A stretch of 9,782 bases of DNA from Pseudomonadota bacterium (GCA_023386865.1 JAEWIV010000553.1:1-9782); one strand, 5' to 3'. Shown: positions 1 through 8,329, numbered from the stretch's first letter. The notes: a model not told the origin generated them from the sequence alone. A program made the numbers and translations.

Positions 1-886
1 CCGTGTCGAGGTCGGGATTCGCCTCGCCGTCGAGCCCCTCTTCCCGGCCGCGGCCGATGCGTGCCAGGGCTTCGGCGCCGGTCCGCGCCGTCACTGACAC
101 CAGCAGCACCCCGCCCAAGATACGCCAGGCCGACCAGCGGATGGGCAGGTCGAGCACGGTGAGGAAGAATCCCAGCGTCCGAAACACCGCCATGATGCCC
201 GTCGCGGCATGCAGGTCTCCCGCGCCGATCGCGGAAACCAGGCGCGCGGCGACGGCCTCGGTTTCGCTGCGATCGAGCCTGTCGAGCATGCCGCGCGTGA
301 AAAGCACGATGCCCTTGTCGTGAGATCCGAGCGCGGCGGCGTTGACCACGGGCGCGTCGATCAGGAATAGCCGCGGCGTCGGGGCCCCGGCGCCGATGGC
401 GACCTCCGTCACGATGTTGGCAAGCTGCCGTTCCTCGAAATCGTCGAGGTTTGCCGGTCTCGCCTTCAGACGCAGGATGAGATCCGGGCCGCTGCGGCCG
501 AACAGGCCGCGCAACCACAGCCAGACGAGCATTCCGGCAAGCAAGGCCGGAATCGCGGCAGGCGCGAGCCGGGCCAACGGCTCGGCCAGCAACGACAGGT
601 CGGCCAGATCGTTCACGCGATCGAGGGCGCCGGCCAGTCGATCGAAGTTGGCGAGCTGTGCCGCGACAAACCGGCGGATCGACTCGACGAGGCCGAGCGC
701 GCCGACGAGCTTGAGCAGGCCGCCCACGATCAGCACCACGATCGGCGTGACGATGGTGCTGAGCACCAGCCCCAAGCCCGCCGCAACCAATGCGCAGACG
801 GTCGTGACGATCCAGGCGGTCCGGCGACGCCGAACGAGCTCGTCGTAGAAGGTCGTCCTTTCCGTGGACGCCGGTGCCTCGCTCAC
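1..886 (-). CDS. M48/HtpX-like membrane protein with a degenerate zinc site, 3' end outside window
   Basis: I read this frame by hand: 295 codons stay open from a GTG at 886 to the left edge, with no stop, so the C-terminus is missing. The start lies 16 bases after the exporter stop and has no clear ribosome binding site. Hydrophobic stretches at about residues 24-46, 48-67 and 108-125 look like membrane segments. Residues 153-247 match the HtpX/Ste24 (M48) core: a helix with ANIVTEVAIGAG, then PTPRLFLIDAPVVNAAALG, a strand, and TRGMLDRLDRSETEAVAA. Aligned without gaps to E. coli HtpX, the zinc-binding HEISH becomes RLVSA (residues 215-219), although the following I..GD is kept. Both zinc histidines and the catalytic glutamate are therefore absent. 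The third zinc ligand would fall just beyond the edge. It is probably a catalytically dead M48 homologue in the inner membrane; function unknown. Fold assignment is fairly sure, role is not. Confidence 0.75.
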   Translation of the reverse strand, partial: MSEAPASTERTTFYDELVRRRRTAWIVTTVCALVAAGLGLVLSTIVTPIVVLIVGGLLKLVGALGLVESIRRFVAAQLANFDRLAGALDRVNDLADLSLLAEPLARLAPAAIPALLAGMLVWLWLRGLFGRSGPDLILRLKARPANLDDFEERQLANIVTEVAIGAGAPTPRLFLIDAPVVNAAALGSHDKGIVLFTRGMLDRLDRSETEAVAARLVSAIGAGDLHAATGIMAVFRTLGFFLTVLDLPIRWSAWRILGGVLLVSVTARTGAEALARIGRGREEGLDGEANPDLDT

Positions 887-902
887 GATCGCGGCATCCG
901 GC

Positions 903-1535
903 TCAGCGGTCGGCCAGCACCAACCGCAGGCCGAGGAGGGCCAACGCTCCGCCCATGATGCGATCGAGCCAGAGCTTGGCGCGGCGGTAGAAGGCGCGCG
1001 CCGGTCCGCCGGAGAAGAGCAACGCCAGCAAGGCGAACCAGCAGAACTCGTTCAGCGCGACGATCGCCAGCACCGCGCCATCCATCCAGCCGGGCGTGTT
1101 CTGGGGCAGCACCGACAGGAAGATGCTGCCGAAGAACACCATGATCTTGGGATTGCCGAGCTGCAGCAGCAGGGCGCGCATGAAGCCCTGCCAGCCGGTC
1201 ATGTGCGCGGTGCGGTCCACCGCGATCTGGGGCAGCGGATCGCGGGCATGCCGCCAGATCGTGGCGCCGAGATAGATCAGGAACAGCGCGCCGCCGATGC
1301 GGAAGGCGAGATATAGCCACTCGAACTTGGCGAACAGGGCCTGCAATCCGTAGAGCGCCGCCGCCGCCCAGGCGAGCGCCCCCGCCATCATGGCGAAAGC
1401 GGCCAACAGGCCGCCGCGCCGGCCGGCGACCGCGGACGTCTGGATCACCAGCACTGTCGAGGGCCCGGGGCTCGCCACCGCCAGCAGATGGACGACGGCG
1501 AGGCCGAGCAAGGCGACAGCGTACTCCGTGCTCAG
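903..1535 (-). CDS. LysE/RhtB-family amino-acid exporter
   Basis: This is a small inner-membrane protein of about 210 residues, the usual LysE/RhtB length. The N-terminal SPGPST motif and the central LGNPKIMVFF motif are family signatures (usually PGP and NPK). Five to six hydrophobic segments cover nearly the whole chain. The family exports amino acids such as lysine, homoserine, threonine or leucine by proton-coupled transport; the substrate cannot be read from sequence. A TTG at 1511 would also open the frame, but it removes the conserved start STEYAVALLGLA. The better start is the CTG at 1535-1533, which overlaps the ilvN TGA as CTGA and has GGGGA six bases upstream. Its position directly after ilvBN, with overlap, suggests co-translation and a link to branched-chain amino acids (inference). 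Family is secure; the start codon and substrate are less so. Confidence 0.9.
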   Translation of the reverse strand: MSTEYAVALLGLAVVHLLAVASPGPSTVLVIQTSAVAGRRGGLLAAFAMMAGALAWAAAALYGLQALFAKFEWLYLAFRIGGALFLIYLGATIWRHARDPLPQIAVDRTAHMTGWQGFMRALLLQLGNPKIMVFFGSIFLSVLPQNTPGWMDGAVLAIVALNEFCWFALLALLFSGGPARAFYRRAKLWLDRIMGGALALLGLRLVLADR

Positions 1536-2032
1536 AACGCGTCCCCGCCGCGCGACATGGCGACAATGCCGGTGCGACCGACATCGACCAGGCCAAGGCC
1601 CTCCATCAGGCCGATGAAGGTCTGCACCTTGTCGGAATTGCCGGTCACCTCGAAGACGAAGGAATCCATCTTGGCGTCGATCACCTTGGCGCGGAACACG
1701 TCGGCCAGGCGCAGCGCTTCGACGCGCTTGTCGCCGGTGCCCTTGACCTTGACCAGCGCCAGCTCGCGCTCGATGTGCGGGCCTTCCACCGTGAGGTCGC
1801 GCACCTTGTGGACCGGCACCAGACGGTCGAGCTGGGCCTTGATCTGCTCGATCACCATGGGCGTTCCCGTCGTCACGATGGTGATGCGCGAAAGGTTCGC
1901 CTTGGCGTCGGTCTCCGCCACCGTGAGGCTCTCGATGTTGTAGCCGCGGCCCGAGAACAGGCCGACCACGCGCGCCAGGATGCCCGGCTCGTTGTCGACC
2001 AGCACCGAGATGGTGTGGCTGGAGGTGGCCAT
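1532..2032 (-). CDS. ilvN: Acetolactate (acetohydroxyacid) synthase, small regulatory subunit
   Basis: The gene encodes 166 residues, close to the normal length of the small subunit (often called IlvH or IlvN). It begins at an ATG eight bases after the ilvB stop. The N-terminal ACT domain (about residues 5-80) shows the valine-binding signature NEPGILARVVGLFSGRGYNI followed by ESLTV. The C-terminal half (about 85-160) carries ERELALVKV, a stretch seen in nearly all family members, and VFEVTG. The protein binds the catalytic subunit, raises its activity and confers feedback inhibition by valine; it is cytoplasmic. The last codon and TGA overlap the presumed CTG start of the exporter gene. Identification is very secure. 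Confidence 0.97.
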   Translation of the reverse strand: MATSSHTISVLVDNEPGILARVVGLFSGRGYNIESLTVAETDAKANLSRITIVTTGTPMVIEQIKAQLDRLVPVHKVRDLTVEGPHIERELALVKVKGTGDKRVEALRLADVFRAKVIDAKMDSFVFEVTGNSDKVQTFIGLMEGLGLVDVGRTGIVAMSRGGDAF

Positions 2033-2040
2033 GGGCGCGT

Positions 2041-3810
<1,770 letters not shown>

Positions 3811-3819
3811 GACACGGGT

Positions 3820-3824
3820 CTCCT
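3820..3824 (-). promoter_or_regulatory. Ribosome binding site of ilvB
   Basis: On the minus strand AGGAG (within GAGAGGAGA) lies about eight bases before the ATG at 3810. It is the clearest Shine-Dalgarno sequence near the gene and decides the start against the GTG at 3909. Confidence 0.8.
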
Positions 3825-3837
3825 CTCTGACAAATGT

Positions 3838-3861
3838 GCCGCAAAACGGGGGTTTTGCGGC
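3838..3861 (-). repeat. Perfect palindrome in the ilvB leader
   Basis: GCCGCAAAAC at 3838-3847 is exactly reverse-complementary to GTTTTGCGGC at 3852-3861, with four G's (+ strand) between them. The 10-bp stem has a four-base loop. No T-run follows on either strand, so it is not a good intrinsic terminator. It sits between the putative ilvB promoter and the ribosome binding site, near the expected 5' end of the mRNA. It could be an operator, an mRNA-stabilising 5' hairpin or part of a short control element. The structure is seen directly; its role is unknown. Confidence 0.75.
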
Positions 3862-3870
3862 GGGGCGGAA

Positions 3871-3897
3871 AGTATAGGCCGGGTCGGGAGGAATCAA
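3871..3897 (-). promoter_or_regulatory. Putative promoter of the ilvBN operon
   Basis: On the minus strand TATACT (3876-3871) matches the sigma-70 type -10 box at five of six positions. TTGATT (3897-3892) is a weak -35 candidate with a short spacing of 15 bases. Transcription would start near 3864, giving a leader of about 55 bases that begins at the palindrome. This leader is too short for a classical attenuation leader peptide rich in Ile, Val and Leu codons. The assignment rests on hexamer matches only. Confidence 0.4.
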
Positions 3898-3922
3898 CCG
3901 GAATCGCACGAAACGTAAAGTT

Positions 3923-4849
3923 TCAGGCCTTCGTTTTGGTCAATAATTTCTCAGTTTGCTCCAAACCCAAGTCGGATGTCGGATCGACCACCAAATCTGG
4001 TGCCAGCTGATGTCGAAACCACGTCATCTGGCGCTTGGCATATTGGCGCGTGTGATCGATGCCGATTCGGCGCGCCTCCTCCAGCGCAAGCTCGCCGCGG
4101 AAATGCGCGAACAGTTCCGGCGCGCCGTGCGCCTTGAGGCCGGGCCAGCGCGCGTCGGGCCGGCGATCGAACACGGCCCGTACCTCGCCGACGACCCCCG
4201 CCTGCAACATGGCGTCGAAGCGCGTCTCGATGCGTGCCCTGAGCCAGCCGCGCTCCGGCGCGAGCAGGACGGTGGCGAAGCGCCAGGGCGGCGGCGCGCC
4301 CTCGCCCTTCTGCCACACGCTGAGCGGCCGGCCGGTCGCCAGCCAGACTTCCCATGCGCGCACATGGCGCTGCCGATCGCCGGGCATGAGACGCTCGACG
4401 ATCGCCGGGTCCTTCTCCGCCAGCCGTGAGCGGAACGCTTGCGCGCCCATCGCCGTCCAGTCGGCGTTGGCCTGGTCGCGCAAGCCTGCCGGCGCGTCGG
4501 GGATGGCGGCGATCCCCCGCATCAGGGTCCTGAGATAGAGGCCCGAGCCGCCGCACAGCACGGGCGTGCGTCCCGCCGCGAAGCAACGTTCGATCTCGGC
4601 CGAAGCGAGGTCGCGCCAGCGCGCGGCCGACAACCCCTCGCTGAGCGGCAACACGCCATAGAGCGCGTGCGGCACGCGCTGTCGCTCCTCCGCCGTCGGC
4701 TGCGCCGTCAGGATCGGGAAGGCGTCGTAGGTCTGCATGGCGTCGGCATTGATCACCGTGCCGCCGTGCCGCTCGGCGACGGCGAGCGCCAGCGCCGACT
4801 TGCCGCTGGCCGTCGGGCCGGTGATGACGAGGACCTGCTGCTGCGCCAT
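3923..4849 (-). CDS. miaA: tRNA dimethylallyltransferase
   Basis: The gene encodes 308 residues, the normal length. The enzyme transfers a dimethylallyl group to N6 of A37 in tRNAs reading codons that begin with U, the first step toward (methylthio)isopentenyl-adenosine; it acts in the cytoplasm. The P-loop GPTASGKS is at residues 11-18. The catalytic Asp is D36 in NADAMQ, where the second motif position is Ala instead of the common Ser. The family stretch VPHALYG is at 59-65, CGGSGLYLRTL at 99-109, and the C-terminal IDHTRQYAKRQMTWFR stretch is typical. The ATG at 4849 puts the P-loop at the normal distance from the N-terminus. It is divergent from serB across 49 bases and is followed by 112 non-coding bases before ilvB. 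Very secure. Confidence 0.97.
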   Translation of the reverse strand: MAQQQVLVITGPTASGKSALALAVAERHGGTVINADAMQTYDAFPILTAQPTAEERQRVPHALYGVLPLSEGLSAARWRDLASAEIERCFAAGRTPVLCGGSGLYLRTLMRGIAAIPDAPAGLRDQANADWTAMGAQAFRSRLAEKDPAIVERLMPGDRQRHVRAWEVWLATGRPLSVWQKGEGAPPPWRFATVLLAPERGWLRARIETRFDAMLQAGVVGEVRAVFDRRPDARWPGLKAHGAPELFAHFRGELALEEARRIGIDHTRQYAKRQMTWFRHQLAPDLVVDPTSDLGLEQTEKLLTKTKA

Positions 4850-4898
4850 GGCGGGCGAATTGTTTGCAAATCCACCGCCCCGCCGCTAGAGCCGGAGC
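4850..4898. promoter_or_regulatory. Short divergent intergenic region between miaA and serB
   Basis: Only 49 bases separate the two start codons, so promoters for both genes must overlap here or reach into coding sequence. A small AT-rich patch with the 8-base palindrome TTTGCAAA (4863-4870) is the only structure I see. TTGTTT at about 4859 could serve as a -35 box toward serB, but no good -10 follows. No individual promoter can be assigned with confidence. Confidence 0.35.
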
Positions 4899-5780
4899 GT
4901 GAAAAACGTCCTCGTCCTGATCTCGAGCGCGGCGCATCCCGCGCTGAACGATGGCGCCATCAGGAACGCCGTTGCCGTGCTGCAGGCGAAGGGCGCCACC
5001 GTCGGCACGCCGCAATGGCTGGCGCCGGAGATTGCCTGCGACATTCCTTTCGACGGCGCGGCGGGGCCGGTCGCCATGACCGCCATCGATGCCGTCGTCG
5101 TGCCGGCCCAGGGGCGGCGCAAGAAGCTGCTCGTGGCCGACATGGAATCGACCATGATCGAGAACGAGATGCTCGACGAGCTGGCCGAGTTCCTCGGCTT
5201 GCGCGACAAGATCGCGGCCATCACCGCACGGGCGATGAATGGCGAGATCGACTTCGCCGCCGCGCTGAACGAGCGCGTCGGCCTCCTGAAGGGGCTCGAC
5301 GTCGCCAGGCTCGACGAGGCGGCCGGGCGCATCCGCTACACGCCCGGCGGCGCCACGCTGGTCGCCACGATGAGGAAGCATGGCGGACATTGCGCTTTGG
5401 TGTCCGGCGGCTTCACCCATTTCACCGCCATGGTGCGGAAGGCGCTGGCGTTCGATTCCCATGCCGCCAACGGCCTGCAGCACGACGGGCGCACGCTGGC
5501 CGGCACGGTCGACCTGCCGATCCTGGGCAAGGAGGCGAAGCTCGCCACCCTGCAGCGCCTGGCGGCCGAGCACGGCCTGTCGCCGGCCGACGCCGTGACG
5601 GTGGGCGACGGCGCCAACGACCTGCCGATGCTGAAGGCAGCGGGCCTCGGCGTCGCCTTCCATGCCAAGCCGGCGGTGGCGGCCGAGGTGGCCGCGCGCA
5701 TCGACCATGGCGATCTCACCGCGCTGCTCTATCTCCAAGGCTACCGCCGCGCCGATTTCGTCGAAAGGACCGACCCATGA
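4899..5780 (+). CDS. serB: Phosphoserine phosphatase
   Basis: This 293-residue cytoplasmic HAD-superfamily enzyme hydrolyses O-phosphoserine to serine, the last step of the phosphorylated serine pathway. Residues 1-75 form the ACT-like N-terminal region seen in bacterial SerB. Motif I is DMEST at 81-85, with nucleophile Asp81; the usual second Asp is Glu83. The cap stretch ALNERVGLLKGL (122-133) holds the conserved substrate-binding Arg. Motif II is Ser169 in LVSGGFTHF. The motif III lysine is in ILGKEAK (K211 or K214). Motif IV is VGDGANDLPML at 235-245, with Asp237 and Asp241. The start is a GTG; a GGAG lies only one base upstream, too close to be ideal, but the N-terminus VKNVLVLIS fits the family. 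The stop overlaps the next gene as ATGA. Identification is secure; activity despite Glu83 is likely but unproven. Confidence 0.94.
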   Translation: MKNVLVLISSAAHPALNDGAIRNAVAVLQAKGATVGTPQWLAPEIACDIPFDGAAGPVAMTAIDAVVVPAQGRRKKLLVADMESTMIENEMLDELAEFLGLRDKIAAITARAMNGEIDFAAALNERVGLLKGLDVARLDEAAGRIRYTPGGATLVATMRKHGGHCALVSGGFTHFTAMVRKALAFDSHAANGLQHDGRTLAGTVDLPILGKEAKLATLQRLAAEHGLSPADAVTVGDGANDLPMLKAAGLGVAFHAKPAVAAEVAARIDHGDLTALLYLQGYRRADFVERTDP

Positions 5781-6781
5781 CCGATGCCGTCCAGATCGTG
5801 CTCGCCAAGCGTCCGGCGGGCGACGTGACCGCCGACTGCTTCCGTGAGGAGAAAGTGAGCCTGCCCGCGCCGGCCGATGGCGAGGTGCTGGTCCGCTCGC
5901 GTTTTCTGTCGCTCGATCCCTACATGCGGCCGCGCATGACCGAGCTGCGCTCCTACACGCCGCCCTTCGAGCTCGACAAGCCGCTGACCGGCGGCTCGGT
6001 CGGCGAGGTGATCGAGTCGAAGAACTCGCGCTTCGCCAAGGGCGACACGGTGGTCGGCATGCTGAACTGGGCGAGCCTCACGCTCCATGACGGCAAAGGC
6101 CTGCGCAAGATCGACCCGGCGGTCGCGCCCTTGTCGGCCCACCTCAGCGTGCTGGGCATGCCCTCCTTCACCGCCTGGTACGGCATGCGGCACATCTGCA
6201 AGCCCAAGGCCGGCGAGACGGCGTTCGTCTCGGCGGCGACCGGGGCGGTCGGCCAGGTGGCGGGCCAGCTCGCCAAGCTTGCCGGGGCACGAGTCGTGGG
6301 CTGTGCCGGTGGCGAGGACAAGTGCGCCTGGGCGGTGCGCGAGGCGGGCTACGACGCCTGCTTCAACCACAAGACCGAGCAGGATGTCGGCGCGGTGCTC
6401 GACAAGCTCTGCCCGCAGGGCATCGATGCCGACTTCGAGAATGTCGGCGGCCGGATCTTCCATGCCGTGTTCGAGCGGCTGAACAATTTCGGCCGCGTCG
6501 CCTTCTGCGGCGCCATCTCGGAATACCAGGACCAGACGCCGATCGCGGGCCCGCCGAAGATGTTCACCATCGTGCAGCGCCGCCTGACGCTGCAGGGCTT
6601 CATCATCTCGGACCACATCGCCTTGATGGGCGAGTTCGTGAGCGAGGTCGGCGGCCTGGTGAAGGACGGCAAGCTCAAGAGCCGCGAAACCGTGATCGAC
6701 GGCCTCTCGCGGGCGCCCGAGGCTTTCCTGGGCCTGCTGCGCGGCGAGAACTTCGGCAAGCTGGTGGTGAAGGTCGCCTGA
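5777..6781 (+). CDS. NADP-dependent MDR oxidoreductase (prostaglandin reductase / CurA type)
   Basis: The gene encodes 334 residues, the usual length for the zinc-independent medium-chain reductase branch that includes leukotriene B4 dehydrogenase / prostaglandin reductase 1 and E. coli curcumin reductase CurA. Such enzymes reduce the C=C bond of alpha,beta-unsaturated carbonyls with NADPH. The N-terminal catalytic domain (1-125) contains SLDPYMRPRM (45-54). GMPSFTAWYG (128-137) leads into the Rossmann domain with nucleotide motif AATGAVGQVAGQLAK (153-167) and VVGCAGG. DFENVGG (219-225) and a C-terminal NFGKLVVKV complete the family pattern. No zinc-ligand cluster is present. The ATG overlaps the serB stop by four bases, with AAGGA about seven bases upstream, so translation is probably coupled. 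The physiological substrate is unknown; nothing ties it mechanistically to serine synthesis. Confidence 0.92.
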   Translation: MTDAVQIVLAKRPAGDVTADCFREEKVSLPAPADGEVLVRSRFLSLDPYMRPRMTELRSYTPPFELDKPLTGGSVGEVIESKNSRFAKGDTVVGMLNWASLTLHDGKGLRKIDPAVAPLSAHLSVLGMPSFTAWYGMRHICKPKAGETAFVSAATGAVGQVAGQLAKLAGARVVGCAGGEDKCAWAVREAGYDACFNHKTEQDVGAVLDKLCPQGIDADFENVGGRIFHAVFERLNNFGRVAFCGAISEYQDQTPIAGPPKMFTIVQRRLTLQGFIISDHIALMGEFVSEVGGLVKDGKLKSRETVIDGLSRAPEAFLGLLRGENFGKLVVKVA

Positions 6782-6782
6782 G

Positions 6783-6826
6783 CCTTCATGTTCCTCCCCC
6801 CCTAGCCGGGGAGAGGAACATGAGGG
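6783..6826. terminator. Long palindrome between convergent genes, possible bidirectional terminator
   Basis: CCTTCATGTTCCTC at 6783-6796 pairs with GAGGAACATGAGGG at 6813-6826 (14 bp with one G-T wobble). Inside, CCCC pairs with GGGG (6808-6811) next to a bulged A. It fills the space between the oxidoreductase stop and the degP stop at 6830. No clear T-run follows on either strand, so termination is inferred from strength and position. Its C-run/CTAG/G-run core resembles dispersed palindromic repeats common in alphaproteobacterial intergenic DNA. Confidence 0.6.
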
Positions 6827-6829
6827 CGA

Positions 6830-8323
6830 TTACTTCGTCAGCCTGAGCGCTGCGAACCGGGGATCGCCCTGGCGTTCGACGAACAGCAGAACCGAGCGCT
6901 TCTTGGCCTGCTGCAACTTGCCGACAAGGTCGGTGACCTCCTGGGGCGTGGAGACCGGCTTCTGGTCGACCTCGAGGATGACGTCGCCCGCCTGGAGCTG
7001 CTTCTCGGCGGCCGGGCTGTTGGGCGTTACCTTGGTGATGACGACACCCTTAACCTGGTCGGACAGGCCGTACTTCTCGCGCAGCTGGTCGGTGACTTTC
7101 TGCAAGGTGAGCCCGAGCTGCTCGACGGTCGAGACGACCGGCTGGTCCGGCTCGGCCTGCTTCTTCCCGCCGCCCTGGGCTGCCGCATTCTGCTTGCCTT
7201 CTTCTTCCTGCTCGCCGATGCGCAGCTTGAGCGGGACCTCCTTGCCGCCGCGCCAAACCACGATGTCGACGGTGCTGCCGACGCGGGCGTTGGCGACCAG
7301 CCGCGGGAAGCGGCGCAGATCGAGCACGTCCTGGCCGGCGAAGCTCAGGATGATGTCGTTGCGCTTGAGGCCGGCCTTGGCCGCCGGGCCGTCGGCCACG
7401 ACGTTGGCAACCAGCACCCCGCGGGCGCGGTCGAGGCCGAAGCTGTCGGCGATGTCGTCGGTCACGCTCTGATAGCTCACGCCTACCCAGCCGCGCTTGA
7501 CGCGGCCGAATTCGCGCAGCTGGTCGGCGACCTGCTTCACGAGGTTGGACGGGATGGAGAAGGCGAGACCGGCATTGACGCCGGACGGCGAGTAGATCGC
7601 GGTGTTGACGCCGAGCACCTCGCCCTGGGCGTTGAACAGCGGACCGCCCGAATTGCCCTTGTTGATGGCGGCGTCGGTCTGCAGATAGTCGTCCAGCGAA
7701 TCGTTCAGCGAACGGCCGCGCGCCGAGATGATGCCGGCCGTCACCGAGTGGCCGAGGCCGAACGGATTGCCGATCGCGATCACCCAGTCGCCCACGCGCT
7801 CCTTGTCGGAGTCGCCCCACTTGATGGCGGGCATCGGCCGCTTGTTCGGCGGCTCCACCTTCAGCAGGGCGACGTCGATGCGGCTGTCGGAGCCGATCAG
7901 CTTGGCCTTGAGCTGGGTGTCGTCCCGGAAGATGACCGTGATGTCCTCGGCGCCCTGGATGACATGGTTGTTGGTGATGATGTAGCCCTCGGAATCGACC
8001 ACGAAGCCCGATCCCAGCGAGGTGCCGCGGCGCTTCTGTTCTTCGCCGCCGCGCTTGTCGAAGAATTCCTTGAACAGCTCCTCGAACGGCGAGCCGGGCG
8101 GCAGCTGCGGCATGTCGCGCAACCGCGGGCCCTGCTGAGGCACGTTCTGGGTGGTGGTGATGTTGACCACCGTCGGCATCAGCTTGTCGACCAGCTCGGC
8201 GAAGCTGTCGGGCGCGTTGCGCGCCGGCTGGGCCATGGCGGGCTGCGCCAACGCCAGACCGAGCGACGCCACTGCAGCGACGGCAGCAGACCTCAAAACA
8301 CCAGGAAAATCAGTGAGAATCAC
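6830..8323 (-). CDS. degP: DegP/HtrA-family periplasmic serine protease (Do-type)
   Basis: The gene encodes 497 residues, the usual length for Do-type proteases, which degrade or hold misfolded envelope proteins. Numbering is from the GTG at 8323, chosen because GGAGG lies six bases upstream and a typical signal peptide follows; a TTG at 8353 would add ten residues and lacks such support. The signal peptide has a hydrophobic core and probable cleavage after AMA (residue 31). The protease domain (about 40-265) has the triad His120 (ITNNHVI), Asp150 (SRIDVALLKV) and Ser225 (NKGNSGGPLFN). PDZ1 (about 275-370) contains GVLVANVVADGPAAKAGL. A charged, low-complexity linker (373-395) leads to PDZ2 (about 398-490), with VTPNSPAAEKQLQAGDVILEV. 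It lies downstream of hflKC after a terminator-like hairpin, so it probably has its own promoter. DegP versus DegQ/MucD cannot be decided by sequence alone. Confidence 0.95.
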   Translation of the reverse strand: MILTDFPGVLRSAAVAAVASLGLALAQPAMAQPARNAPDSFAELVDKLMPTVVNITTTQNVPQQGPRLRDMPQLPPGSPFEELFKEFFDKRGGEEQKRRGTSLGSGFVVDSEGYIITNNHVIQGAEDITVIFRDDTQLKAKLIGSDSRIDVALLKVEPPNKRPMPAIKWGDSDKERVGDWVIAIGNPFGLGHSVTAGIISARGRSLNDSLDDYLQTDAAINKGNSGGPLFNAQGEVLGVNTAIYSPSGVNAGLAFSIPSNLVKQVADQLREFGRVKRGWVGVSYQSVTDDIADSFGLDRARGVLVANVVADGPAAKAGLKRNDIILSFAGQDVLDLRRFPRLVANARVGSTVDIVVWRGGKEVPLKLRIGEQEEEGKQNAAAQGGGKKQAEPDQPVVSTVEQLGLTLQKVTDQLREKYGLSDQVKGVVITKVTPNSPAAEKQLQAGDVILEVDQKPVSTPQEVTDLVGKLQQAKKRSVLLFVERQGDPRFAALRLTK

Positions 8324-8329
8324 GTCCGA

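Noticed and set aside
3..848. Two plus-strand open frames (106 and 168 residues) at the left edge
   Set aside because: They are rich in Arg, Ser, Pro and Ala with no family signature and lie antisense to the M48-like frame, which has clear homology and membrane segments.
883..1596. A 237-residue minus-strand frame overlapping the exporter
   Set aside because: It is an out-of-frame, Arg-rich shadow of the LysE-family gene and the end of ilvN.
3838..3861. The ilvB leader palindrome as an intrinsic terminator
   Set aside because: No T-run follows the stem on either strand, and it would block ilvBN. It is kept only as a structure of unknown role.
3811..3909. A 33-residue N-terminal extension of IlvB from GTG at 3909
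   Set aside because: It would translate through the putative promoter and palindrome; the strong AGGAG before the ATG at 3810 and the family N-terminus favour the shorter form.
3905..3921. GAAAC-N5-GTTTC hairpin just after the miaA stop
   Set aside because: The five-base, AT-rich stem is too weak for a terminator and occurs easily by chance.
3951..5738. A 595-residue minus-strand frame across miaA and serB
   Set aside because: It runs out of frame through miaA and antisense to serB; both have intact catalytic motifs and the frame has none.
4439..5776. Upstream extension of the oxidoreductase frame to 780 residues
   Set aside because: The added part is low-complexity Arg/Ala/Gly sequence, antisense to miaA and out of frame in serB. 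The ATG at 5777 has a ribosome binding site and begins the normal domain.
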